Positions 56,489 through 64,000 of a stretch of DNA of 64,000 nucleotides are shown here, piece by piece. The stretch's first letter is position 1. The number at the start of each line of letters is the position of its first letter. The notes under the pieces were generated by a model. It worked only from the letters and a program-made list of their open reading frames with translations. It did no database searches and had not been told where the DNA came from. The stretch lies in assembly GCA_002011745.1 (NCBI GenBank), contig MTOU01000012.1, positions 62,001 to 126,000 on the forward strand. The letters run 5' to 3'. This DNA is from Nitrospirae bacterium JdFR-85 (GTDB taxonomy: Bacteria > Nitrospirota > Thermodesulfovibrionia > Thermodesulfovibrionales > JdFR-85). The translations under genes were made by a program, and so were the position numbers.

Positions 56489-56926
56489 TTACTCTACCCT
56501 TATCTGTTTTGGTTCTGGTGTCTTCTTTGGTATAGTTATTTTGAGTATTCCGTCCTTAAGCACAGCCTTAATAGAATTTTCTTCTATGGGGTCTGTCAAG
56601 AGAAAGGACCTCTGGAAGTTGCCATAACTGCATTCAATTCTATGGTACTTCCCGGTTCTGTCTTCAGAAAATTCAGGATAAAGAGGCCTATAACCTTTAA
56701 TAGTAAGAATATTGTCTGAAAGTCTGATCTCTATATCTGACTGTTTTACTCCAGGCACTTCTGCTTCAACCACATACTCTTTGTCTGTCTCATATATATC
56801 AACCACTGGTGACCATGTGGGAGGAGAGACAGCCTCTCTTGAGCCAGACATCACCTCTTCAAATAGCTTATTTACCCTTTCATGAATGGACAAAAGATTT
56901 CTCACTTCTTCCCATCTCCTTAGCAT
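56489..56926 (-). CDS. Small heat-shock protein, Hsp20/alpha-crystallin family
   Basis: 145 residues. Alpha-crystallin domain (about 45-135: SPVVDIYETDKEYVVEAEVPG, of which the core is DIYETDKEYVVEAEVPG; then DNILTIKGYR) ending with AVLKDGILKITIPK and a short C-terminal IxV-like tail (KQIRVE). It is an ATP-independent holdase in the cytoplasm. The gene has TAGGA close to the ATG. It lies 16 bases after recO; no heat-shock promoter element is obvious. Confidence 0.93.
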   Translation of the reverse strand: MLRRWEEVRNLLSIHERVNKLFEEVMSGSREAVSPPTWSPVVDIYETDKEYVVEAEVPGVKQSDIEIRLSDNILTIKGYRPLYPEFSEDRTGKYHRIECSYGNFQRSFLLTDPIEENSIKAVLKDGILKITIPKKTPEPKQIRVE

Positions 56927-56942
56927 ATCCTATCTTTTTATT

Positions 56943-57656
56943 TTAAAATCCCACAATAGATATATCCACTGTATAGTTTATATGAGATGTTATAAGTTCC
57001 TCAAGTCTATTCTCTAAGTCACGGTCTATCTTTATTCTATTAAGAACATCAGGATTAGACCTCCATAAGAATAAATAGAGGTTCTTTAATGCCTTGGTTA
57101 TCTCCATATGTTCTTCAGCAATATCAATACAATTGCTACAGAGGGTACTGCCTTCTGAGAGATAAAACTTGTCAGCCGAGCCATTACATCTTGCACACCT
57201 GTCAATCATAGGTGAAAAGCCTGATATGCTTAGAAGTTTTATCTTATAATAGATAAGAGGGATTCTACTTTCTGGTCTTTTTTCAAGCACCTTTAATGTA
57301 TTCAGCATAAGTGGGAAAAGGGTTTTCATAGGCTGTCCTTCAGGTATTAATTTCATGGTAAGCCTAACAATCTCAGAAACCTTGATGAAGGTCCTGTAGC
57401 ACTCCCTTAACTTCTGGAAAGGTGTTAGAATGTCTGCCTGTACAAGTCGGGGTAGATTGGATTGTTCCTTCCCAATAAAGGCTATTTTTGAGTATGTTAG
57501 AGGTTCAAGACTGCTTCCAAATCGACTTTTCACCTTACGAGGGCTTTTGGCATATACACTGATAATCCCATAATCCTTGGTGAGATAGTTTACTATGAGA
57601 TCAGCCTCTACATAGGTTCGGGTTGTCAGAACAATCCCTTCGGTTCTTTTATACAT
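56943..57656 (-). CDS. recO: DNA repair protein RecO
   Basis: 237 residues. N-terminal OB fold (about 1-80: TEGIVLTTRTYVEADLIVNYL), helical middle, and a four-Cys zinc site CARCNG ... LCSNC (about 155-180). RecO loads RecA with RecR and anneals single strands. It lies between the DUF151 gene (1-base gap) and hsp20, and follows era in the operon; an era-recO neighbourhood is common in bacteria. Confidence 0.93.
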   Translation of the reverse strand: MYKRTEGIVLTTRTYVEADLIVNYLTKDYGIISVYAKSPRKVKSRFGSSLEPLTYSKIAFIGKEQSNLPRLVQADILTPFQKLRECYRTFIKVSEIVRLTMKLIPEGQPMKTLFPLMLNTLKVLEKRPESRIPLIYYKIKLLSISGFSPMIDRCARCNGSADKFYLSEGSTLCSNCIDIAEEHMEITKALKNLYLFLWRSNPDVLNRIKIDRDLENRLEELITSHINYTVDISIVGF

Positions 57657-57657
57657 T

Positions 57658-58110
57658 CTACATTATATTCCCAAAATCTTCTGGTTTCAGATTTCTTAGC
57701 CACTCTTCCAGTTCATCTGTATGTTTTCTCTCTAAGATCCCTTCATCTACAAATATAGGGGCATTTACTCGAAGGGCAAGAGCAACTGCATCCGAGGGTC
57801 TTGAATCAATTGCCAGTTCTCTGTCCCCATCCACAAGATACAGTATTGCATAATAGGTGTTATCAATTATGTCTGTGACAACAACTCTTGAGACCTCGAT
57901 ATCAAGTGCATTAAGGATATTTTTCATAAGATCATGAGTGAGTGGACGAGGTGTTGCAACTTTTCCCAGTGCAAGGGCTATTGAGTCAGCTTCTGGTTTG
58001 CCGATCCATATAGGCAGTGTCTGGGTCCCATCTATCTCTTTAAGAAGAAGAATATACATTCCACTTCTCGGATCAAAAAGCAGCCCCTCTACCTTCATCT
58101 GAATAAGCAT
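57658..58110 (-). CDS. Bifunctional nuclease family protein (DUF151)
   Basis: 150 residues with the compact DUF151 fold: MKVEGLLFDPRSGMYILLLK, LPIWIGKPEADSIALAL, RPLTHDLMKNIL and SRPSDAVALALR. Members have been reported to act as metal-independent nucleases in plants and fungi and are common in bacteria; the bacterial role is unsettled. Overlaps era stop by one base. Length is typical of the bacterial form without the UvrC-like tail. Confidence 0.9.
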   Translation of the reverse strand: MLIQMKVEGLLFDPRSGMYILLLKEIDGTQTLPIWIGKPEADSIALALGKVATPRPLTHDLMKNILNALDIEVSRVVVTDIIDNTYYAILYLVDGDRELAIDSRPSDAVALALRVNAPIFVDEGILERKHTDELEEWLRNLKPEDFGNIM

Positions 58111-59051
58111 TATTGATAACCCAGTTCCCTCAGGACTCCCGGCTTTTTACGCCAAGCCTCCTTTACCTTAACCCAAAGTTCAAGATACACCTTGGTGCCC
58201 AGCAGGCCTTCTATCTCTTTTCTCGCCTCTGTCCCTATACTCTTCAGTTTGGCCCCCTTCTTACCTATTATAATACCTTTTTGAGTATCTTTTTCAACAT
58301 ATATATTAGCACTTATAATTATTATACCCTCTTTCTCCTCCCATTGTGTCACCTCTACTGCCACAGAGTAGGGTATCTCATCCTCGGTCAGATTCATTAT
58401 CTTCTCTCTTATGATTTCAGATACCATAAATCTCTCTAACTGATCGGTGACTATATCATCAGGATAGTATTTAGGTCCTTCTGGAAGATACTCCACAACC
58501 TTCTGAAGCAGTATATCCAGGCCATCCCCTTTTAGTGCAGAGATTGGGATTATCTCTGAGAAGTCCATTAACTTAGAGTATTCATCTATTACCGGGAGGA
58601 GTTCTGCTTTCTTAACTGTATCAATCTTATTTATTACGAGGATTACAGGAAATCGAAACTTGTTTCTGCTTGTTTTTACCACATCTATGAGTCTTTCATC
58701 TGCAAGTTCAGGAACTCTTGGCTCCACTATTACTATAGCCAAGTCTATATCTTTAAGTGCAAGAGTTGCCTCTTTTACCATAAACTCTCCCAGCCTCTCC
58801 CTTGGTTTATGAATACCAGGTGTATCAATGAAAACAATTTGTGCATTGGGAAGATTCTTGATCCCTCTAATTCTATTTCTCGTGGTCTGAGGTTTAGGGG
58901 TAACAATGGCTACTTTCTCTCCGAGCAAACTATTCAGCAGGGTGGATTTACCCACATTGGGACGCCCAATGATCGAGACATATCCAGACTTGAAGACCTC
59001 TCTCTCACTGGAGTTTTTCAATTGCTTGTCCAATTCTTCTAATTCCCTCAT
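58110..59051 (-). CDS. era: GTPase Era
   Basis: 313 residues. GTPase domain with GRPNVGKSTLLNSLLG (about 29-44), DTPGIHKP, NKID; C-terminal KH domain with IIGKKGAKLKSIGTEAR (about 270-286). It binds the 3' end of 16S rRNA in 30S assembly. The ATG at 59051 has AAAGG 5 bases upstream, so the 47-base overlap with the aminotransferase gene is likely real. Confidence 0.97.
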   Translation of the reverse strand: MRELEELDKQLKNSSEREVFKSGYVSIIGRPNVGKSTLLNSLLGEKVAIVTPKPQTTRNRIRGIKNLPNAQIVFIDTPGIHKPRERLGEFMVKEATLALKDIDLAIVIVEPRVPELADERLIDVVKTSRNKFRFPVILVINKIDTVKKAELLPVIDEYSKLMDFSEIIPISALKGDGLDILLQKVVEYLPEGPKYYPDDIVTDQLERFMVSEIIREKIMNLTEDEIPYSVAVEVTQWEEKEGIIIISANIYVEKDTQKGIIIGKKGAKLKSIGTEARKEIEGLLGTKVYLELWVKVKEAWRKKPGVLRELGYQ

Positions 59052-60195
59052 GTAGCCTTTCCATTGAGGTTGCGTAGGAGAGTCTTATATAACCCTCGGC
59101 ACCAAAGGCTTCACCAGGCACAAGGGCAACATGGGCTTCTTCCAGAAGATACATGGCAAGATCGGAGGAGCTGTTAATTCTTCTACTGCCGCTGGTTGTT
59201 CCTTTAAGTCCACTTACATTTGCAAAGACATAAAAAGCACCTTTTGGCATGGTGCATCTGAAGCCTTTCAGTCTGTTGAGTTCTTCAACGAGAAACCTTC
59301 TTCTTCTGTCGAACTCTCTCAGCATCTCTTCCAGTGCATCCTGGGGGCCTTTGAGTGCTTCAATAGCAGCCCACTGAGCAATTGAGGTGGGATTTGATGT
59401 GGACTGGCTTTGAATCTTTGTCATTGCTGAGATTATCTCTGAGGGGCCTGCTGCATATCCTATCCTCCATCCGGTCATGGCATGCGATTTTGAGAGGCCA
59501 TTAACCACTATCGTCTTTGATTTTATATCTTCTGACAGGGAGGCTATGCTTATATGGGTATTATTGTCATATATTAGCTTTTCATATATCTCATCAGAGA
59601 TTATATAGAGGTTGTGTTTTAGGGCTATATCAGCAATCGCCTCAAGAGAACCCTTGTCGTAGATCTGGCCTGTAGGATTTGAGGGTGAGTTTATTATAAT
59701 AGCCTTTGTCTTATCAGTGATCTTCTCCTCCAGCATATCGGGATTCAGTCTGAAATCGTCCTTTTCAGAGGTTTCCACAAACACAGGCACTCCATCATTC
59801 AGGAGCACCTGTGCAGGATAGGATACCCAGTAGGGTGCAGGGATAATAACCTCATCTCCAGGGTCAAGAAGTGCCTGTGCAATATTATAAAGGGTATGTT
59901 TGGCTCCACAGGATACGATGATCTCTTCTCTTTTGTATTTGAGTCCATTGTCTCTTTCGAGCTTCTCAACTATTGCATCCTTCAATTCAGGAATCCCTCC
60001 CACGGGGGTGTATTTTGTCTTACCTTCTTTTAATGCCTTTATGGCTGCTTCCTTTATATTGTCTGGAGTATCAAAGTCAGGCTCTCCCACACCAAAGCTG
60101 ATCACATCTATTCCTTCTGCTTTCATCTCTTGAGCCTTTGCATTCATCTGGAGAGTGGGTGAGGGTTTTACCCTTGTAGCCCTGGATGAGATCAT
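59005..60195 (-). CDS. aspC: Class I aminotransferase (aspartate aminotransferase-like)
   Basis: 396 residues. PLP aminotransferase class Ib: SFGVGEPDFDTPDNI, VSCGAKHTLYNIAQAL, PAPYWVSYPAQV, NSPSNPTGQIYD, and the PLP-binding Lys in VVNGLSKSHAMTGWRIGY (about 235). Class Ib enzymes transaminate aspartate and sometimes aromatic or prephenate substrates; specificity is not clear from sequence. Its start overlaps the Nudix gene stop as ATGA. Confidence 0.92.
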   Translation of the reverse strand: MISSRATRVKPSPTLQMNAKAQEMKAEGIDVISFGVGEPDFDTPDNIKEAAIKALKEGKTKYTPVGGIPELKDAIVEKLERDNGLKYKREEIIVSCGAKHTLYNIAQALLDPGDEVIIPAPYWVSYPAQVLLNDGVPVFVETSEKDDFRLNPDMLEEKITDKTKAIIINSPSNPTGQIYDKGSLEAIADIALKHNLYIISDEIYEKLIYDNNTHISIASLSEDIKSKTIVVNGLSKSHAMTGWRIGYAAGPSEIISAMTKIQSQSTSNPTSIAQWAAIEALKGPQDALEEMLREFDRRRRFLVEELNRLKGFRCTMPKGAFYVFANVSGLKGTTSGSRRINSSSDLAMYLLEEAHVALVPGEAFGAEGYIRLSYATSMERLHEGIRRIGQAIEKLQ

Positions 60196-60707
60196 CTTTG
60201 CCTCCTTTCAGAAGTATATTCTATGTATCGCTGAAGTTCTTCTTCAAAATTGTCACTTAATATACCCTTTCCAACCACTTCTTGAAGTTCAGAGATTGAC
60301 CAGAATCTTAGGTCATCTATTTCTTCCTTGTTATGTTTAAAAGGTCCATTGTAGGTACATTTAAAGGTATAGACAAGCTCTGATTCATAAGGATTTGTAT
60401 GTATGTAAGAATAGAGAAAGGTGGTATCTTTTACTGAGATGCCCAGCTCCTCTTCCATCTCTCTCCTTAAAGCTTCCTCAAGTGTCTCTCCTACGCCTAC
60501 GTGGCCTCCCACAGAGGTGTCCCATTTGCCTGGAGCCACGTCTTTAGTCATTGAGCGTTTCTGAAGCAGAATCTCACCTTTTGAGTTAAATACCAGCAGG
60601 TGTACTACCCTGTGCAAAAGCTGATTATTGCCATGTATTTCTGACCTCTTTGCAGTCCTGATAACCTCACCCTTTTCATTTACTATCTCAAGCAGCTCTT
60701 CACCCAT
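60192..60707 (-). CDS. Nudix hydrolase (YfcD-like)
   Basis: 171 residues. Nudix box GHVGVGETLEEALRREMEEE continuing LGI (about 66-88) matches GX5EX7REUXEEXGU in full. The N-terminal EIVNEKGEVIRTAKRSEIH and RVVHLLVFN regions resemble isopentenyl-diphosphate isomerase relatives such as YfcD. It hydrolyses a nucleoside-diphosphate-type substrate, not identified. AAGGAG lies before the ATG. It is first in the operon reaching the CDP-alcohol transferase. Confidence 0.9.
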   Translation of the reverse strand: MGEELLEIVNEKGEVIRTAKRSEIHGNNQLLHRVVHLLVFNSKGEILLQKRSMTKDVAPGKWDTSVGGHVGVGETLEEALRREMEEELGISVKDTTFLYSYIHTNPYESELVYTFKCTYNGPFKHNKEEIDDLRFWSISELQEVVGKGILSDNFEEELQRYIEYTSERRQR

Positions 60708-60760
60708 TGGTACTCCTTACTGTTTTTGTGATATTGCTATATTCAGTCTCCCAAAGTTAT

Positions 60761-60768
60761 ATTATACT
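60761..60768. promoter_or_regulatory. Overlapping divergent -10 elements (Nudix operon and pilC)
   Basis: The sequence ATTATACT reads TATACT on the plus strand (60763-60768), 9 bases before pilC, and TATAAT on the minus strand (60766-60761), ahead of the Nudix operon. Neither has a clear -35 box. Polymerase probably cannot occupy both at once. Confidence 0.4.
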
Positions 60769-60777
60769 ACAAATAAG

Positions 60778-61944
60778 ATGCCTGAATTCAGATACATTGG
60801 GTATAACAGAAAGGGCAGAAGAGTTAAGGGGACTGTTGTTGCAGATACCATAGATGATGTTTTACAGAGACTAAGGTCTAAGGATATCTACCCTGACACA
60901 GTTGAGCCTCTGCCTGTAAAGAGGTCTTTTCTAAGAATAAGCACAAACAAAGAGAGACTTGCCCTTTTTAGCAGACAACTGTCGATTCTTCTCTCATCAG
61001 GTGTTCCTCTTTCAGAGGCACTCAGAAGTATCTCTGGTGAGTTTTCGGGTGACTGGAAGAGAATGATCAATAGAATATCAGAGAGAGTTCAGGAAGGTGC
61101 CTCTCTATCAAGGACCTTAAAAGACTACAACCCGGTCTTTCCGGAGTACTACTCCTCCATGATTGAGGCAGCAGAACAGAGCGGTAATCTGCCAGAGGTG
61201 CTTGACATGTTGGCTGAATTTATTGAGGTTGAGAGGTCTATAAATTCAAAAATCACAGGAGCACTTCTTTATCCAATGTTTATGGTGATTATTTCAGTAT
61301 TTGTGCTCTCATTTGTCTTTACCTTTGTGGTACCCAAGATTATTAGAATCTTTGATGCTTCAAAGGCCTCGCTGCCTTTTGTCACGAAAGTTCTTATCAA
61401 GGTTAGTCACATCATGCAGGGTTATTGGTGGTTGATAGGAGTGATTGCCCTTGCAGTAGGTTATCTCCTCTGGAAAATACACAAGGCTTATCCACAGCTA
61501 CTTCATGGTCTTCTTTTGAGGTTTCCCCTGTTCAGAAGTCTTTATTATAGTCGTTTCACCGGGACATTCGGATTTCTGCTTAAGGGAGGAGTTCCAGTAA
61601 TCAAGGCACTTGAACTTTCATCAAGGTCTTCTGGCAATTCAGTCCTTCAGAAACACTGTACAGAGGCTATACAGAGAGTATCTGAAGGCGCTTCAATCTC
61701 CTCATCTATAGAGGGGATATCGCCGGTTCTTAGGCAGTTGATATCCACTGGAGAGCAGTCAGGAAGCCTCTCTGAGCTTATGCTCAAGGCATCTGGTTCT
61801 TATAGGGAGGAGTTTCTCAGGGCCACCGAGAAGATTACCACATTAATCGAGCCCGTGATAATTCTGATTATGGGTTTTATGGTCGGGATTATTGTTTTTG
61901 GGGTTCTTCTGCCCATCTTCCAGCTCAATCAATTGATACATTGA
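60778..61944 (+). CDS. pilC: Type II secretion/type IV pilus inner-membrane protein PilC/GspF
   Basis: 388 residues from ATG 60778; the frame extends upstream to 60628 but family similarity begins at MPEFRYIGYNRKGRRVKG. Two T2SF domains (about 55-180 and 260-385) with LALFSRQLSILLSSGVPLSEAL and FTGTFGFLLKGGVPVIKALEL, and three membrane helices (about 160-185, 215-235, 365-385). It is the platform protein for a pilus or secretion machine. No pilin, PilB or secretin gene is adjacent; the PilT-like ATPase at 14861 may serve it. Confidence 0.92.
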   Translation: MPEFRYIGYNRKGRRVKGTVVADTIDDVLQRLRSKDIYPDTVEPLPVKRSFLRISTNKERLALFSRQLSILLSSGVPLSEALRSISGEFSGDWKRMINRISERVQEGASLSRTLKDYNPVFPEYYSSMIEAAEQSGNLPEVLDMLAEFIEVERSINSKITGALLYPMFMVIISVFVLSFVFTFVVPKIIRIFDASKASLPFVTKVLIKVSHIMQGYWWLIGVIALAVGYLLWKIHKAYPQLLHGLLLRFPLFRSLYYSRFTGTFGFLLKGGVPVIKALELSSRSSGNSVLQKHCTEAIQRVSEGASISSSIEGISPVLRQLISTGEQSGSLSELMLKASGSYREEFLRATEKITTLIEPVIILIMGFMVGIIVFGVLLPIFQLNQLIH

Positions 61945-62019
61945 GAAATATCCCCAAATTGTTTTTTTTAAGCCTTCTTGGATAGAATTAAATAAAAAAA
62001 TTACTTGAAGGAGGTAGCA

Positions 62020-63009
62020 TTGGATAGGGTACTCAGTGGAATGCAGCCAAGTGGATATCTCCATCTGGGAAATCTTATGGGAGCCCTTAGAAACTGGGTT
62101 TCCCTACAGGACAAATATGATTGTTTCTACTTTGTGGCAGACTGGCATGCTCTTACAACTAACTATTCCACTCCTTCAATTATAAAGGAATATACAGAAG
62201 ACTTGTTGCTGAATTTTCTTGCAGCAGGGCTTGATCCTAAAAGGTGCACCATATTTGTGCAGTCAAGGGTGCTTGAACATGCTGAACTACATGTGCTTTT
62301 AAGCATGATTACCCCTTTAGGCTGGCTGGAAAGGGTGCCTACTTATAAGGAGAAGAAAGAGGAGATAAAGGATAGGGATATTGGTACATATGGATTCTTA
62401 GGGTATCCTGTGCTCCAGTCCGCAGATATACTGATATACAGGGCAAAGTATGTGCCTGTAGGAATTGATCAGGTTCCACACCTTGAGATTACAAGAGAGA
62501 TAGCAAGAAGGTTTAATTATCTTTATAAGAAAGAAGTACTTCCTGAACCAGAGCCCCTTTTAGCAGAGTTTCCAAAGGTTACAGGTCTTGATGGGAGAAA
62601 GATGTCCAAGAGTTATGATAATGCTATATATCTGAATGACCCGCCAGAGGTGGTTGAGAAGAAGATACTCACTATGGTGACAGACACACAAAGGGCAAGA
62701 AGAACAGACCCTGGAGACCCTGAAAGATCACCCGTATTTCAACTGCACAAGGTCTTCTCTACTGAAGAGGAGAGAAGGGAGATAGCATCAGGGTGTAGAA
62801 CTGCATCCATAGGATGTATAGAATGTAAAAGGGTGTTGATAAAGAATGTTTTTGCTGTACTGGAGCCGATCTGGAAGAAGAGGGATGAGATGAGAAGAAA
62901 TCCTGATATCCTTAAGGATGTGGTGAATGATGGTATAAAAAGGGCTACAGAGGTTGCTCGTGAGACAATGCAGATGGTCAGAGATACTCTTGGAATGTAT
63001 TTTATCTGA
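62020..63009 (+). CDS. trpS: Tryptophanyl-tRNA synthetase
   Basis: 329 residues. Starts with TTG at 62020, because AAGGAGGT ends 4 bases before it and the protein then begins MDRVLSGMQPSGYLHLG as in other TrpRS. An upstream in-frame TTG (62005) precedes that site and is unlikely. HIGH-type motif PSGYLHLGNL, then YPVLQSADIL, VGIDQVPHLEITREIA, and KMSKS in GRKMSKSYDN (about 192-201). It charges tRNA-Trp. It lies 75 bases after pilC. Confidence 0.96.
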   Translation: MDRVLSGMQPSGYLHLGNLMGALRNWVSLQDKYDCFYFVADWHALTTNYSTPSIIKEYTEDLLLNFLAAGLDPKRCTIFVQSRVLEHAELHVLLSMITPLGWLERVPTYKEKKEEIKDRDIGTYGFLGYPVLQSADILIYRAKYVPVGIDQVPHLEITREIARRFNYLYKKEVLPEPEPLLAEFPKVTGLDGRKMSKSYDNAIYLNDPPEVVEKKILTMVTDTQRARRTDPGDPERSPVFQLHKVFSTEEERREIASGCRTASIGCIECKRVLIKNVFAVLEPIWKKRDEMRRNPDILKDVVNDGIKRATEVARETMQMVRDTLGMYFI

Positions 63010-63011
63010 AG

Positions 63012-63041
63012 TTGACAATAGAGGTTTAAAACAATTATTAT
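63012..63041 (+). promoter_or_regulatory. Promoter for clpC
   Basis: Perfect TTGACA (63012-63017), an 18-base spacer, and TATTAT (63036-63041), followed by a leader of about 63 bases with AGGAG (63101-63105) before the ATG. I see no CIRCE or CtsR-type inverted or direct repeat. Confidence 0.5.
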
Positions 63042-63111
63042 TTTTTAGAAGGTCCTTAAAGTGGCTGATAAGAAAGGCACAGGTTTTTTAAAATTCATAG
63101 AGGAGTAAAAT

Positions 63112-64000
63112 ATGTTTGAAAAATTTACAGAGAGAGGAAGGAAGGTAATAATATATGCTAAGGAGGAGGCGGAGAGGAGACAGAATGATTATCTTGGTAC
63201 TGAGCATCTGCTACTTGGAATAATAAGAGAACCTGATGGACTTCCTGTTATAATTCTCAAAAAGATGGGTATCTCCATTGAGCAGGTAAGAATGGAGGTT
63301 GAGAGAAATCTTCCTCCTGCTACAAATGTCCTTTCCTTTGGAGATATCCCCTTTACTCCACGGGCTAAGAAGGTTCTTGAACTGGCTATAGAGGAGGCAA
63401 GACTACTTGGGCATAATTATATAGGAAGTGAGCATCTTCTTCTTGGACTGATAAGAGAGGATGAAGGGATTGCTGGGAAGATCCTGAGAAACCTTGGTGC
63501 AAACCTGCTTGGTGCCAGACAACTTACTATAAACCTCTCCATGTCCATGGGAACACAGCAGTCCCGTATGCGGGAAAGAAAGACTCATACACCTGCCCTT
63601 GATGAGTTTGGTAAGGATCTGACAGATCTGGCCCGTAAGGGTAAACTTGATCCTGTAATTGGTAGAGAACGAGAGATTGAAAGGGTTTTACAGGTGCTTG
63701 GAAGAAGGATGAAGAATAATCCTGCTCTTATTGGAGAGCCTGGTGTTGGTAAGACAGCTATTGTGGAGGGTCTTGCTCAGAAGATAGTGGCTGGTGATGT
63801 GCCTGATCAGTTACTTGGTAAAAGGATTATCTCTCTTGATCTGGGGGCACTAATTGCAGGCACCAAATATAGGGGTCAGTTTGAGGAACGCCTTAAGGCG
63901 ATAATGAGAGAGATTACCCAGTCAGACAATATAATCCTCTTTATAGATGAGCTTCATACCCTGATCGGAGCAGGTGCTGCTGAGGGGTCCGTGGATGCAT
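63112..64000 (+). CDS. clpC: ATP-dependent Clp protease ATPase subunit ClpC, 3' end cut by window edge
   Basis: 296 residues seen; the gene continues past the window. Two N-domain repeats (about 1-75 and 80-145: [33 protein letters not shown] and [14 protein letters not shown]), then the first AAA+ domain with [18 protein letters not shown], Walker [10 protein letters not shown] (about 207-215) and Walker [15 protein letters not shown]. The N-domain repeat form and short linker fit ClpC rather than ClpA or ClpB. It unfolds substrates for ClpP. AGGAG lies 6 bases before the ATG. mcsA/mcsB and ctsR are not upstream. Confidence 0.94.
   Translation, partial: MFEKFTERGRKVIIYAKEEAERRQNDYLGTEHLLLGIIREPDGLPVIILKKMGISIEQVRMEVERNLPPATNVLSFGDIPFTPRAKKVLELAIEEARLLGHNYIGSEHLLLGLIREDEGIAGKILRNLGANLLGARQLTINLSMSMGTQQSRMRERKTHTPALDEFGKDLTDLARKGKLDPVIGREREIERVLQVLGRRMKNNPALIGEPGVGKTAIVEGLAQKIVAGDVPDQLLGKRIISLDLGALIAGTKYRGQFEERLKAIMREITQSDNIILFIDELHTLIGAGAAEGSVDA

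Noticed and set aside
63042-63111. CIRCE or CtsR operator before clpC
   Set aside because: No 9-bp inverted repeat or heptad direct repeat typical of these operators is visible in the leader.

Overview
This window holds about 60 tightly packed protein genes and no RNA gene, insertion sequence, prophage or CRISPR array that I can recognise. The host is a Gram-negative, menaquinone-using bacterium. It has lipid A and Kdo genes (lpxB, waaA), lolA, an outer-membrane barrel protein, three futalosine-pathway menaquinone genes (mqnC, mqnD, mqnE), ThyX, Tat secretion and a selenocysteine elongation factor (SelB). The gene mix and arrangement resemble Nitrospirota (Thermodesulfovibrio-like) or related deep-branching lineages. 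That placement is an inference from gene content, not a phylogenetic result.

Layout, left to right. (1) 1-2988: end of a hybrid sensor kinase cut by the window edge. (2) 2993-7731, minus strand: an operon of nucleotidyltransferase, TPM-domain protein, LemA, mqnD, hemH and a DsbC-type disulfide isomerase. An in-frame UGA replaces the first active-site Cys codon of the isomerase, so it reads as a selenoprotein. (3) 7840-14042, plus: rluB, aspS, a large unknown protein with an HPr-kinase-like P-loop, and a RACo-type ASKHA ferredoxin. (4) 14094-16423, plus: thyX and a PilT-like ATPase with an N-terminal c-di-GMP-binding MshEN motif pair. (5) 16428-21167, minus: mqnE, mqnC, enolase, phosphofructokinase. 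(6) 21278-26515: two SPOR-domain proteins, one continuing through a membrane segment into a bactofilin-like region, converging on a minus-strand pair resembling the cell-shape peptidoglycan enzymes Csd4/Pgp1 and Csd6/Pgp2. (7) 26735-36224, minus: trpE-trpG-trpD, then gnnA-gnnB-lpxB-waaA (lipid A/Kdo) and selB. (8) 36323-42757, plus: transaldolase, TPR lipoprotein, zapA, spermidine synthase, an unknown protein, an ornithine/lysine decarboxylase and a class II aldolase-like enzyme. (9) 42736-46132, minus: dTDP-rhamnose operon. (10) 46266-49323, plus: polyprenyl glycosylphosphotransferase, lolA, tsaD. (11) 49361-55920, plus: outer-membrane barrel, DegP-type protease, tatA, tatC, a small unknown protein, a HEAT-repeat protein and an HD-GYP protein. 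(12) 55912-60707, minus: Nudix, aminotransferase, era, DUF151, recO, hsp20, CDP-alcohol phosphatidyltransferase. (13) 60778-64000, plus: pilC, trpS and the start of clpC.

How the parts fit. SelB and its probable client selenoprotein lie in the same window. Envelope construction dominates: lipid A that probably carries 2,3-diaminoglucose (gnnA/gnnB), rhamnose-containing surface polysaccharide, lipoprotein sorting, Tat export, periplasmic folding and quality control, and a peptidoglycan-trimming/bactofilin module that would suit a curved or helical rod. Cyclic di-GMP appears at two points: a likely receptor (MshEN on a pilus motor ATPase) and a likely degrading enzyme (HD-GYP). Several genes have near-consensus promoters whose predicted start point falls on the ATG, suggesting leaderless mRNAs. 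Convergent genes meet or overlap, leaving no room for ordinary terminators. No stretch longer than 300 bases lacks a gene; the longest gap is 26516-26734.
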